From a virus, in the IMG/VR virus record IMGVR_UViG_3300048930_000296, positions 1-60,621 of that record: a stretch of 60,621 nt of DNA; one strand, 5' to 3'. The position numbers were made by a program, and so were the translations under genes. The first letter of the stretch is position 1. Every line of letters starts with the position of its first letter. The notes beneath the pieces are model-generated. The model ran no database searches, had not been told where the DNA came from, and saw only the letters and a program-made list of their open reading frames with translations. This document shows, piece after piece, positions 33,381 to 40,002 of this stretch.

Positions 33381-33626
33381 TTAGCAGTGGATGTTCACCT
33401 TCTTCCAGGTGCCCGCGCTGTAGGTCTCAAGCCAGATCGAGTGCAACCGGACCGGGGGGAGCGCCCCCGGCAGGTTGTGCGTCCGCGCGAACTTGATAAG
33501 CTGTCCCTCACCCGCTGCTTCAACCGCAGCGCGCGCCTCCTGCTCGTCAGAGTAGTCCTTGGACTGCACCGTCTCGGCGTAGCGCCCAGGGGTCCAGGTG
33601 CGAGCGTCGTATACCGGGGCCAACAT
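33381..33626 (-). CDS. Hypothetical protein (81 aa)
   Basis: Starts MLAPVYDARTWTPGRYAETV at ATG 33626, overlapping the upstream stop (ATGA); ends TWKKVNIHC. Not recognised. Last gene before the long repeat-rich region. Confidence 0.6.
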   Translation of the reverse strand: MLAPVYDARTWTPGRYAETVQSKDYSDEQEARAAVEAAGEGQLIKFARTHNLPGALPPVRLHSIWLETYSAGTWKKVNIHC

Positions 33627-33811
33627 CACTGCCACCCTCCGATGCGCCCCTGGAGCACAACCCGCAACGGGGGTTCCTGCTCCCGCAGCTTGCGCTCCAG
33701 CTCAGCCGCCTCAGCGCGCGCCGCAGCACGCTCAGCGGGGGTGTATTCGGGGTGACGCGCCTCTTCCCGCAGGATTGCGAGCTTGCGGTGCAGGTCTTGG
33801 GTCGGGCTCAT
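33626..33811 (-). CDS. Hypothetical helical protein (61 aa)
   Basis: Starts MSPTQDLHRKLAILREEARH; charged helix (AAARAEAAELERKLREQ), probably a short coiled coil. ATG 33811 has GGAGGA upstream. Not recognised. Confidence 0.65.
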   Translation of the reverse strand: MSPTQDLHRKLAILREEARHPEYTPAERAAARAEAAELERKLREQEPPLRVVLQGRIGGWQ

Positions 33812-34032
33812 TGTGCTTCCTCCGGTTCGCAGGTGTAGGTGGCGGGCGCAGTGGTGTAGCGCTGCAAGGTCCAAGCGACCTCTTCGCAGTCCTCGGGGGT
33901 GTCGTATGCTGCGACCAGCACGTCAACCTCGGGGGTGCTGAATACCAGCACGGTGGCGGGGTGGGCGTTGGCAACCGTAGCGGTTGCAAGCAGACCGCTC
34001 AACGCGGTCAGTGGTCCAAGGTGCTTCAGCAT
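33808..34032 (-). CDS. Small exported or periplasmic protein (74 aa)
   Basis: Starts MLKHLGPLTALSGLLATATV; a signal peptide with a likely ANA cleavage site before HPATVLVF. The mature part is about 50 aa with two cysteines (EDCEEV and YTCEPEE) that could form a disulfide. ATG 34032 overlaps the upstream stop (ATGA) and GGAAGGA precedes it. Function unknown; an exported phage protein could act on the envelope or in superinfection exclusion. Confidence 0.65.
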   Translation of the reverse strand: MLKHLGPLTALSGLLATATVANAHPATVLVFSTPEVDVLVAAYDTPEDCEEVAWTLQRYTTAPATYTCEPEEAQ

Positions 34033-34277
34033 CAGTTTTCCTTCCATTCATGCCCGGGGCCCAGCGCCCTGGAGCTCATGTGGTATGCGTTGCAGTCGTA
34101 GATGTCCAAGACCTCCTTTGCGCAGAAGTCCTCGGGGAAATATGACGTGTATTCCCCAGCGATCATCCGGTCGTGGTCCCGGAAGGTGACAACGTTGTCG
34201 TCATGCAGGACAGCGACAATGCGCTGCCCCTGGGCGGTGTAGCGCCGCCCGGTGTTGAACTGAATACGCTTCTGCAT
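34032..34277 (-). CDS. Hypothetical protein (81 aa)
   Basis: Starts MQKRIQFNTGRRYTAQGQRI at ATG 34277, overlapping the upstream stop (ATGA). Beta-rich with VVTFRDHDRMIAGEYTSYFP. Not recognised. Confidence 0.6.
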   Translation of the reverse strand: MQKRIQFNTGRRYTAQGQRIVAVLHDDNVVTFRDHDRMIAGEYTSYFPEDFCAKEVLDIYDCNAYHMSSRALGPGHEWKEN

Positions 34278-34384
34278 CACAGCCACCGCGACGTGACGGT
34301 TGCAAACGTAGCGGACGCAATGACCGCACCGAGCACAAGCGCGGCGGGGTATGCGCGGAGGTATTCCATAGCGAGTTCGAACAT
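34277..34384 (-). CDS. Single-pass membrane microprotein (35 aa)
   Basis: Begins MFELAMEYLRAYPAALVLGA and ends ATVTSRWL; residues about 12-30 form one transmembrane segment. GGAG precedes the ATG by 8 nt and the stop overlaps the next start (ATGA at 34277). First gene after the promoter at 34435-34463. Confidence 0.7.
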   Translation of the reverse strand: MFELAMEYLRAYPAALVLGAVIASATFATVTSRWL

Positions 34385-34411
34385 TGGTAGCTCCTACTTG
34401 ATGTGGCGGGT

Positions 34412-34431
34412 GAGTCAAACCTCCCCGTGCT
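34412..34431 (-). repeat. Shared leader element, copy 2
   Basis: Plus-strand GAGTCAAACCTCCCCGTGCT, 28 nt upstream of the 34384 start. See the copies at 30848 and 35602. Confidence 0.55.
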
Positions 34432-34434
34432 TAC

Positions 34435-34463
34435 AAGGTAAGCCCTCGGCCGACCGATAACAA
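34435..34463 (-). promoter_or_regulatory. Candidate early promoter
   Basis: Minus strand CCCTTGTTATCG: -35 TTGTTA (34458-34463), 17-nt spacer, -10 TACCTT (34435-34440), directly before the shared leader element and the small-gene cluster starting at 34384. Confidence 0.5.
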
Positions 34464-34543
34464 GGGCTGTCGAACGGAAAAGTTAGCTCACCTGACGACA
34501 AAGGGCGCCCGAAGGCGCCCGATGTGCTTTGCGCGGGTTGTGG

Positions 34544-35287
34544 TCAGTTACCGGCGTCGGGTTCCGGGGTGCTGGCAAGCTTCTCGTCAGCTTCGGCGTT
34601 GCGCGCTGCTTCGTGCTGGGCCAGCTGCTCCTCGGCGGTCGGTGCAGCCCACTTCTTCCAACGGTAAAACTCGATCGTCGCGTTGTTGACGTTCCACTGC
34701 ATGGTTGCAGCGTGCTCCTTCACCTGCTTCACCGTCAGCGGGGTATCGGGGTTCAGCGCTTGCATCTCAGCACAAGCATCCCAAACGCTGCGGCACGCGC
34801 CACCGATGCTCGGCTGTTTGATACCGTTGCGCATCACCCGGTCCTTTTCGATCTTCAGCCCGGTTCCTTTGATCTCCTTCGTGCTCGGCTTGCGGGGGGC
34901 AACGTAGGGTTCGCGCACATCGCCCCACTGTCCGCCGCACCCCATGCACTCCCAGTGCGCAACCATCCCTTCCTGGTGCAGCGTCACCCCGGGCTTGTTC
35001 GCAGCCTCGTCGTCCCGGGAAACAACCCCGTTGTCGAAGTGGTTGATACCGCAGTGCGGGCACACAGCGGTTTCAGCGCTTTCCCCCTCGCCGAACTCAC
35101 CCAAAGAAGCGAGGTAGCTCGCACGGTCCGCAAGCGCCGCTTCGTCCGCTGCACGCTGGGCGCTCAGCGCAGCATGGTGAGCGCTCAGCGCGGCCCGCAT
35201 GTTGTCGTTGCTCATCCCACCGTAGGAGATGCGGGCGTCCTTGCAGGCTGCGCGAAGGGTGGCTTTGTTCATCGAAGCGAAGTCCAT
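34544..35287 (-). CDS. Zinc-finger DNA-binding candidate with shared C-terminal domain
   Basis: 247 aa with ATG 35287 and AGGAGA upstream. N-terminus NKATLRAACKDARISYGGMS resembles a short SAP/HeH-like helix pair. A zinc site is likely from CPHCGINH and WECMGCGGQWG (about residues 75-120). The C-terminal domain, CRSVWDACAEM to TIEFYRWKKWA, resembles those of the proteins at 16037-16591 and 16684-17430. Likely binds DNA; function unknown. Confidence 0.7.
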   Translation of the reverse strand: MDFASMNKATLRAACKDARISYGGMSNDNMRAALSAHHAALSAQRAADEAALADRASYLASLGEFGEGESAETAVCPHCGINHFDNGVVSRDDEAANKPGVTLHQEGMVAHWECMGCGGQWGDVREPYVAPRKPSTKEIKGTGLKIEKDRVMRNGIKQPSIGGACRSVWDACAEMQALNPDTPLTVKQVKEHAATMQWNVNNATIEFYRWKKWAAPTAEEQLAQHEAARNAEADEKLASTPEPDAGN

Positions 35288-35372
35288 AGTAGTTCTCCTA
35301 TCTTGCACCGTAGGGGTGCGGGTTATGCTGCGCAGGTGCAGCGGAATGGAGGTGCAGCGCACCCCCTAACCG

Positions 35373-35576
35373 CTACACCTCCGACATGCGCTTCAACCAT
35401 GCACGGAAATGCGCACGGTCCAGTTCCGTGCATTGGGTGCGGTTGTAACCCCGCACCATGTTGCGGAAGCGCAGCGCGCTAGCAAGGGTTTCGACGCAAC
35501 CGCTGTTTTCGGCGCTTGCGACGTAAGCGTCGGCTTCGGCAAAGCGCAGCGGGACGGGACGGGTAGCTTGCAACAT
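35373..35576 (-). CDS. Hypothetical protein (67 aa)
   Basis: Starts MLQATRPVPLRFAEADAYVA at ATG 35576; helical and basic near the end (FRAWLKRMSEV). AGGTG is upstream. Not recognised. First gene after the promoter/leader at 35602-35654. Confidence 0.6.
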   Translation of the reverse strand: MLQATRPVPLRFAEADAYVASAENSGCVETLASALRFRNMVRGYNRTQCTELDRAHFRAWLKRMSEV

Positions 35577-35601
35577 GGGTAGCACCTTTCGAGCTAGGGG
35601 T

Positions 35602-35620
35602 GAGCCAACCTCCCCCCACT
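35602..35620 (-). repeat. Shared leader element, copy 3
   Basis: Plus-strand GAGCCAACCTCCCCCCACT, 26 nt upstream of the 35576 start. Confidence 0.5.
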
Positions 35621-35625
35621 CCACT

Positions 35626-35654
35626 AACATAGTTCCAGCTGGACCCAATTACAA
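35626..35654 (-). promoter_or_regulatory. Candidate early promoter
   Basis: Minus strand CCCTTGTAATTG: -35 TTGTAA (35649-35654), 17-nt spacer, -10 TATGTT (35626-35631). The same 12-nt -35 block occurs at the 16638-16675 promoter. Confidence 0.55.
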
Positions 35655-35786
35655 GGGCAATGGTGGGATTTTTCCCACTATTTTTAGGTCGACCGGATGT
35701 AGTGGTTTGCAATGTTTGCAGCCCAAGCTCTTGTGTGGGGCCCTATAGGTTGGGCCGACCCAGGTCGTAGCCCATACGAAAAAACC

Positions 35787-35810
35787 CGATTTGCCACGTG
35801 GTGCCGGCTA
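35787..35810. repeat. Intergenic repeat type A, copy 3
   Basis: Ends GTGCCGGCTA after ATTTGCCACG; 18 of 24 positions match copy 1 at 6819-6842. Confidence 0.45.
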
Positions 35811-35850
35811 ACCCCTTACTCGCCCCAAGGGTCAAGGGACCGCAGACCTA

Positions 35851-35870
35851 CGCTGTAGCGGCCCCTTATG
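35851..35870. repeat. Repeat type B, copy 2 (exact 20-mer)
   Basis: Identical to 6884-6903. Followed by GGCTGTGCTGGCAGACC, which partly echoes the type A element. Confidence 0.6.
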
Positions 35871-35888
35871 GGCTGTGCTGGCAGACCT

Positions 35889-35904
35889 ACCCCTTGCAAG
35901 GGGT
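35889..35904. repeat. 16-bp perfect palindrome
   Basis: ACCCCTTGCAAGGGGT is its own reverse complement. A second near-palindrome GCAGCAT-CT-ATGCTGC follows at 35923-35938. Confidence 0.6.
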
Positions 35905-36302
35905 GCGCTTGCTTGTGCCCAGGCAGCATCTATGCTGCTGTGCAGCATCATGGTGATGGGTGCTGCTGTGCAGGGGTAAGTGGTGCTGCTGCTTGGGTGC
36001 TAGTGGATGCCCATCCATACATATGCCTAGATGGATATGTGTTGTCCATGGTGTTACACTATAACAGCTAGGCCGTCAGGCAGGTGTCGCCTCGAGATGG
36101 GGCCGGCCACGTCCCCCTCCTCCCTCTGTGGTCCGACGACGATTCTCGCGATCCGAGCCCGACCAGCCTCTCGCGGTTTTTCGTTATATCTAACCCTAGT
36201 CTGCCCTAGTTCTGATTGTTTGCCGTATAGCCGGGGGTAGGCTAAGTTCTGTGCAAATCGCTCACCCCGAGCAAAAAATAGCGCGCGCCCCTAATTCTGA
36301 GT

Positions 36303-36512
36303 TTATCTAACTTTGCCTGTGGGTCCTTTGAGCAGTGAAAGCGCCTCTTCACCGCTAAAGCCATGCACAAGGAGAAGACCAAGAGCAGTTCCAAGGCAGT
36401 TCTCACAGTCTTCAGGCTTGCCACCGACTGTGTTGCTGCAACCTTTTCTGAATTCAAGCACAATGTCGTCTGGTGACATGGCAGGAACACCGAGTTCAGC
36501 AGGTGTGGTCAT
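36303..36512 (-). CDS. Hypothetical protein (69 aa)
   Basis: Starts MTTPAELGVPAMSPDDIVLE; two cysteine pairs (GCSN, DCENC) and a helical end. GGAGG lies 8 nt before the ATG. Not recognised. Confidence 0.65.
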   Translation of the reverse strand: MTTPAELGVPAMSPDDIVLEFRKGCSNTVGGKPEDCENCLGTALGLLLVHGFSGEEALSLLKGPTGKVR

Positions 36513-36513
36513 G

Positions 36514-36744
36514 TCAAAACCTCCGGTATTCGTCCGACTTCGTGAACCAACTGTGCAACGGGGTTAGACTTCCGTCAATTTCTTCAAGCTGGTATGCAAT
36601 GCAATTGAGTTGCTCAGCCTGATCCGCAGCAATGCAGAGCTCAACGATGCGTGCTCGGTGGTTCGGATCGGTGATGTAGTCGAAACTACAGCCTGCAATC
36701 AGCATGGACATGGTATTCAGGTCGTCTATTTCGGGCATACGCAT
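36514..36744 (-). CDS. Hypothetical protein (76 aa)
   Basis: Starts MRMPEIDDLNTMSMLIAGCS; helical with VELCIAADQAEQLNCIAYQL. GGAG lies 7 nt before the first ATG. Not recognised. One nt separates it from the next gene. Confidence 0.6.
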   Translation of the reverse strand: MRMPEIDDLNTMSMLIAGCSFDYITDPNHRARIVELCIAADQAEQLNCIAYQLEEIDGSLTPLHSWFTKSDEYRRF

Positions 36745-36767
36745 GATTTTCTCCGGTTGTTTGAGAA

Positions 36768-36789
36768 GCTAGCTCCTTTCGGAGCTAGC
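36768..36789 (-). terminator. Hairpin after the acidic exported protein gene
   Basis: Perfect 9-bp stem GCTAGCTCC / GGAGCTAGC with a TTTC loop, between two leftward genes. Compact tetraloop hairpin; no long T-run. Confidence 0.55.
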
Positions 36790-36801
36790 CAGCTGAAACA
36801 A

Positions 36802-37332
36802 TCAGTCTTTCTTGTCTTTCTTGGGCTTGCTGCCGCTTGGGTTGTCCGGGTCGTTGCACCCGCGCCCTTGGCAGTCACCTTCATCGCCGTTCCCGTGACC
36901 ATTGTTGTCCTTCGGGTCGTCTTCGTCATCCTCGCCATCTGGCGGGTCTTCATCATCTGGGTCTTCCTCGCAAGGAGGATCACCTTCGTCATCATCCTCA
37001 TCGTCAGGCGGGTCACCTTCATCGTCATCATCGGGCGGGTCGGTGTCGTCATCCGGATCTTCAGGTTCGTCGTCATCGTCCGGAGGGGTTTCATCCGGCG
37101 GCCTCGGCGTAAACTTGGGAACCATGATATCAGAACCACTGGGCTCGGTGACCACAGGAACAACTCCGCAGTCACAGTCTGTCAGCTGCTCAGCTGTCAT
37201 CCAGCGGATGGTGCAGTAGGCGGTTTCACCCGCTTTGTTCAGAATTCGGACGCTGCACTGCATCCTTTCAACTGCAAGCGCTGGGAAACTCAGCGCGCAG
37301 AGTGCGGTTGTTGCAATAAGTAGACGTTTCAT
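36802..37332 (-). CDS. Exported Asp/Pro-rich acidic protein
   Basis: 176 aa. A signal peptide (MKRLLIATTALCALSFPALA) has an ALA cleavage site. Residues 21-70 contain a four-cysteine beta segment (MQCSVRILNKAGETAYCTIRW; TDCDCG). Residues about 78-145 are almost only Asp, Pro and Glu. The end has GNGDEGDCQGRGCNDPDNP then a basic tail KPKKDKKD. It would be secreted to the periplasm; the acidic section could bind calcium or cationic molecules. AAGGAGG precedes the ATG. Function unknown. Confidence 0.75.
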   Translation of the reverse strand: MKRLLIATTALCALSFPALAVERMQCSVRILNKAGETAYCTIRWMTAEQLTDCDCGVVPVVTEPSGSDIMVPKFTPRPPDETPPDDDDEPEDPDDDTDPPDDDDEGDPPDDEDDDEGDPPCEEDPDDEDPPDGEDDEDDPKDNNGHGNGDEGDCQGRGCNDPDNPSGSKPKKDKKD

Positions 37333-37418
37333 TTAAGCCTCCTTGTTTACCGGGGACCGCCCGGCGCGGATTCACTTGTTCAGCTGCGCTAGCGTGCGCA
37401 ACCGTTGCTGAGCGCGAG

Positions 37419-37853
37419 CTAGCGTTCGTCTCCAGAGCCGCGCAATGCGTCCCTGTCGGTGCGGTCCTTCAGCTTCTCAAGGTTGATCATTGCAGCTTCT
37501 GCCAGGCTGATGCCAAGCTCGTTGCAGATGGCGCTCAGATACCACAGCACGTCACCGACCTCTTTGATGATCAGGGCCTTGCGACCATCAGTCAGCTTGG
37601 CGTGTTCAAGATACACAACAGCAGTTCCCGGGTCATAGGGTATCAGCCCGTCATCCCGCATTGCCTTGCCGACGTGCTCTGCGAGCTCACCCGCCTCCCC
37701 ATTCAGCTTCAGGGCGCAGTAGGCAAGCCCGAGCGGGGTGCCCTGGCCGGGGTAGATCGCTGACTTGGTTGCGACTTCTTGGTAGACGCGCAAACTTTCG
37801 TCAGTGTTGAACCGAGCAAGGTCGTGACCCGTGATGCGGTTGATTGTGGTCAT
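37419..37853 (-). CDS. mazG: MazG-like nucleotide pyrophosphohydrolase
   Basis: 144 aa with ATG 37853. The MazG helical core is visible: LNGEAGELAEHVGKAMRDD with EAGE metal ligands, and KEVGDVLWYLSAICNELG with EVGD as the second ligand set. Hydrolyses (d)NTPs to NMP and pyrophosphate; in phages it is thought to clean modified nucleotides or lower (p)ppGpp effects. Here it could also serve nucleotide pools during DNA modification, which is inference. Confidence 0.88.
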   Translation of the reverse strand: MTTINRITGHDLARFNTDESLRVYQEVATKSAIYPGQGTPLGLAYCALKLNGEAGELAEHVGKAMRDDGLIPYDPGTAVVYLEHAKLTDGRKALIIKEVGDVLWYLSAICNELGISLAEAAMINLEKLKDRTDRDALRGSGDER

Positions 37854-37854
37854 T

Positions 37855-38067
37855 TCAGACAAACTCCTTGAATCTGAAGGTTTCTTCGTGTTGCTTCTCC
37901 AACTTCCGCACAACGTAACGGAAGCGTGGCCCACCGTATTGGAGGGCTGTCTCACCTTGCTTCTTGTTCTTCCTGAACACCCCAAGAACAAGACCAGTCT
38001 CTACCGTTGCGCAGAGTCTGTATTCTTGCCCGGGTTCTTTCAGTTTGAAATTGACGTAAGTTGTCAT
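37855..38067 (-). CDS. Hypothetical protein (70 aa)
   Basis: Starts MTTYVNFKLKEPGQEYRLCA; beta-rich then a basic helix (RYVVRKLEKQHEETFRF). Not recognised. Start overlaps the upstream small gene stop (ATGA). Confidence 0.65.
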   Translation of the reverse strand: MTTYVNFKLKEPGQEYRLCATVETGLVLGVFRKNKKQGETALQYGGPRFRYVVRKLEKQHEETFRFKEFV

Positions 38068-38231
38068 TTCAGCAACGCCTCAAGAACGTCAGCTGCATTT
38101 CGCAGCCTTTTTACCCATCTAAGCACGGCAGCCTTCGAAACAGGTTGCTTCTTTTCGATAGCAAGAGAAATTTCTCCGTTGACGCCTGCCATAGCGTGCC
38201 ACGCAGCAGCCAGAACTTGCCCGGCGCTCAT
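38064..38231 (-). CDS. Hypothetical helical protein (55 aa)
   Basis: MSAGQVLAAAWHAMAGVNGE start, then LAIEKKQPVSKAAVLRWVKR and LRNAADVLEALLK. Its stop overlaps the next start (ATGA) and its start shares 1 nt with the upstream stop, which supports a real gene. Helix-turn-helix-like spacing is possible but unproven. Confidence 0.7.
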   Translation of the reverse strand: MSAGQVLAAAWHAMAGVNGEISLAIEKKQPVSKAAVLRWVKRLRNAADVLEALLK

Positions 38232-38464
38232 TACCATGGCCCTTGAAAGCTTAGTTGAAGCCTTCGTTTTGGCGCGTCTTCGCTATAAATATGACAGATT
38301 TCTTTGAAAGGAAGGTCAAAATGCTCAACTGCAATCGCTTTCGGCGGGTTTCTAAACACTTTGCGAGCGCCTTCAGTTCTTTTTTCAGACGGAGGTTCTT
38401 TGCTGTAGTATATAGCTGGGCACCAGTTGCCACGAAAGCCTTTTTCTTCAACGAACCACTTCAT
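38231..38464 (-). CDS. Hypothetical protein (77 aa), first leftward gene
   Basis: Starts MKWFVEEKGFRGNWCPAIYY; basic, with SEKRTEGARKVFRNP. Not recognised. GAGGA precedes the ATG. First gene of the leftward arm, downstream of the promoter at 38493-38521. Confidence 0.65.
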   Translation of the reverse strand: MKWFVEEKGFRGNWCPAIYYSKEPPSEKRTEGARKVFRNPPKAIAVEHFDLPFKEICHIYSEDAPKRRLQLSFQGPW

Positions 38465-38492
38465 CTGAGTTTCCTCTGTTGTGTTGACCTAC

Positions 38493-38521
38493 AGTTAAGC
38501 AGGCACTCACCCGCGTTGCAA
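38493..38521 (-). promoter_or_regulatory. Leftward divergent promoter
   Basis: Minus strand TTGCAA (38516-38521), 17-nt spacer, TTAACT (38493-38498). Lies 29 nt before the leftward start at 38464 and opposite the rightward promoter at 38556. Confidence 0.55.
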
Positions 38522-38555
38522 GTAAAAAACGCCCGTTGTGAACAGTGTTTTGCCC

Positions 38556-38584
38556 TTGCGATGGCGCTTACCTGTGCATTAAGC
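38556..38584 (+). promoter_or_regulatory. Rightward divergent promoter
   Basis: CCCTTGCGA gives -35 TTGCGA (38556-38561), 17-nt spacer, TTAAGC (38579-38584), 30 nt before the first rightward gene. The CCCTTGCGATG block is shared with the promoter at 41525. Confidence 0.5.
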
Positions 38585-38614
38585 TGCCTGAACACGCCAG
38601 TCACGGAGTTGGCA

Positions 38615-38824
38615 ATGCTGAGACGTTTCTTTCTGATGGGGTTTCTGAATGACGAATGCACGCATTGCAAAGGTGCGGGCTTTCACAAGTATCCGGCTCT
38701 TCGGCCAATGGTTTGCGAGACCTGTGACGGCACAGGAAAGAACGCTAACCCACTCGCAACGATTGTTTGGATCTTTGCGATACTGGTTCTGACGTTCGGA
38801 CCCGTTATCTGGTATTTCAGCTGA
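38615..38824 (+). CDS. Membrane protein with DnaJ-type CXXCXGXG zinc motif
   Basis: 69 aa, ATG 38615 with GGAG 6 nt upstream. CTHCKGAG and CETCDGTG are a pair of DnaJ-like cysteine-rich repeats. Residues about 48-67 are a C-terminal transmembrane segment (LATIVWIFAILVLTFGPVIW). First gene of the rightward arm. May bind a host membrane partner; function unknown. Confidence 0.7.
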   Translation: MLRRFFLMGFLNDECTHCKGAGFHKYPALRPMVCETCDGTGKNANPLATIVWIFAILVLTFGPVIWYFS

Positions 38825-39651
38825 TGCCAAAAGAGCGCGGAACGGTTCTTGGGGGCGGTGTTCGAAAGGCATACGCTAGCAAAGGGGATGACACGACTCT
38901 TTCGAGATTCGTGAAGGTTCATGGTGCTAAACCGCTGAGACAGAAGCCCAAGCAGGGCTGGCTGAAAGGAACTCGTTTCGACGTTTCAACCATAGGCAGG
39001 TCGGTCTTTTACCGCAACGGGGTCAAAGCTCCGGATAAGAAACCTCTTGTCAGCGGCCACAGCAATGCGAAAATTGGACGCGATGTCCGTAAAGGCAGAT
39101 TGTTCCGCGGATACTGGATCTATACGCTAACGCTTGAAGAGCGGGCAACCTGCCCTCGGAGCTGTTTCCACTGGGACACTTGTTACGGCAACAACATGCC
39201 TTTTGCGAAGCGAGTTGATCACACTGATCATCGCGCCTTGCAGCAAGCTATTGTCGACCAACTTTACATCGAATTGAATAAAGCTGGTCGCGCTGGTGTT
39301 CTGGTGCGCTTGCACGCTCTCGGAGACTTCTTTTCAGTTGAATATGTTCGCTTCTGGGAGCGACTGCTTGAACACTGGCCCAGGCTTGCTGTCTTCGGTT
39401 ATACCGCGTGGAAGCTGAATACGGAAATTGGCTGTGAGGTGGCAAGGGTAAAGGGGCGCCACGGCAGGCGCTTTGCAATTCGCTGGTCGGATGGGTGGGG
39501 CGCAGAGGATTGTGCAATTCCAATAGCGTTTGAATCCGACTGTCCTGACAATGCGTTTGTCTGCCCTGAGCAGACAGGCAGAACCGCAGCTTGTGCGACC
39601 TGTGGCCTCTGTTGGAACTCGACCCGTAACGTCGCCTTTCTGGAGCACTAG
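38824..39651 (+). CDS. Gp88-like phage protein
   Basis: 275 aa; ATG 38824 overlaps the upstream stop (TGATG). TCPRSCFHWDTCYGNNMPFA, RLHALGDFFSVEYVRFWERL and FGYTAWK match the phage Gp88 family pattern (R-x-H-x-x-GDF-S, YT). The C-terminal CPEQTGRTAACATCGLCW adds a likely metal site. The family is widespread in phages and of unknown function. Confidence 0.75.
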   Translation: MPKERGTVLGGGVRKAYASKGDDTTLSRFVKVHGAKPLRQKPKQGWLKGTRFDVSTIGRSVFYRNGVKAPDKKPLVSGHSNAKIGRDVRKGRLFRGYWIYTLTLEERATCPRSCFHWDTCYGNNMPFAKRVDHTDHRALQQAIVDQLYIELNKAGRAGVLVRLHALGDFFSVEYVRFWERLLEHWPRLAVFGYTAWKLNTEIGCEVARVKGRHGRRFAIRWSDGWGAEDCAIPIAFESDCPDNAFVCPEQTGRTAACATCGLCWNSTRNVAFLEH

Positions 39652-40002
39652 ATGAAACTGCCTGAAACTGTTCTCGTTGGTTGGAAAACGTTCAAGGTTG
39701 AAGATTGGGATCCGAAGCTTGCTGCGTCAAGTCGCCGGTATGGTGAGTGTGACCATACGCCAGCGATCATCCGCATTGACACTTCGCACAGCCCCGAGCA
39801 GGTCCTTGAGACTTTTTTGCATGAGCTGTATCACGCAGCAATTGAGGTTGGAGGCCTGGTTGCAGGACCTGGACCTCAATGGGACGAGGAGCGTGTGGTC
39901 ACATACTTCGCGTCATGGCAGTCAACTCTTCTCAAGCAGAACCCAGCTCTTGCAAAGCTGATCTGGCAGGTGTATGGTGCAGCAGAAGGAGAGACCAAAT
40001 GA
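39652..40002 (+). CDS. Small HExxH zinc metallopeptidase-like protein
   Basis: 116 aa. HELYH at 57-61 (TFLHELYHAAIE) is a zincin active site; EERVVTYFASW near 79-89 could give the third ligand. The family resembles phage IrrE/SprT-like metallopeptidases. It starts directly after the Gp88-like stop and its stop overlaps the next start (ATGA). Substrate unknown; a host or phage protein target is possible. Confidence 0.75.
   Translation: MKLPETVLVGWKTFKVEDWDPKLAASSRRYGECDHTPAIIRIDTSHSPEQVLETFLHELYHAAIEVGGLVAGPGPQWDEERVVTYFASWQSTLLKQNPALAKLIWQVYGAAEGETK

Larger units (their letters stand above)
35577..36302. other. Long non-coding region with repeats and palindromes
   Basis: About 725 bp without a credible gene. 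It contains the promoter and leader at 35602-35654, repeat type A (35787-35810), repeat type B (35851-35870), palindromes at 35889-35904 and 35923-35938, TGCTGCTGTGCAG twice (35933-35945, 35961-35973), and a weak stem followed by GGTTTTT near 36150-36176 on the plus strand. A second origin or regulatory locus is possible. Confidence 0.5.

Noticed and set aside
33191-33496. 101-codon plus-strand frame in the repeat-rich region
   Set aside because: No ribosome site, an unlikely composition, and it overlaps the opposite-strand gene at 33381-33626.
35577-36302. tRNA gene or CRISPR array in the long non-coding region
   Set aside because: No cloverleaf with a GTTCRA T-loop and no regularly spaced identical repeats with unique spacers.
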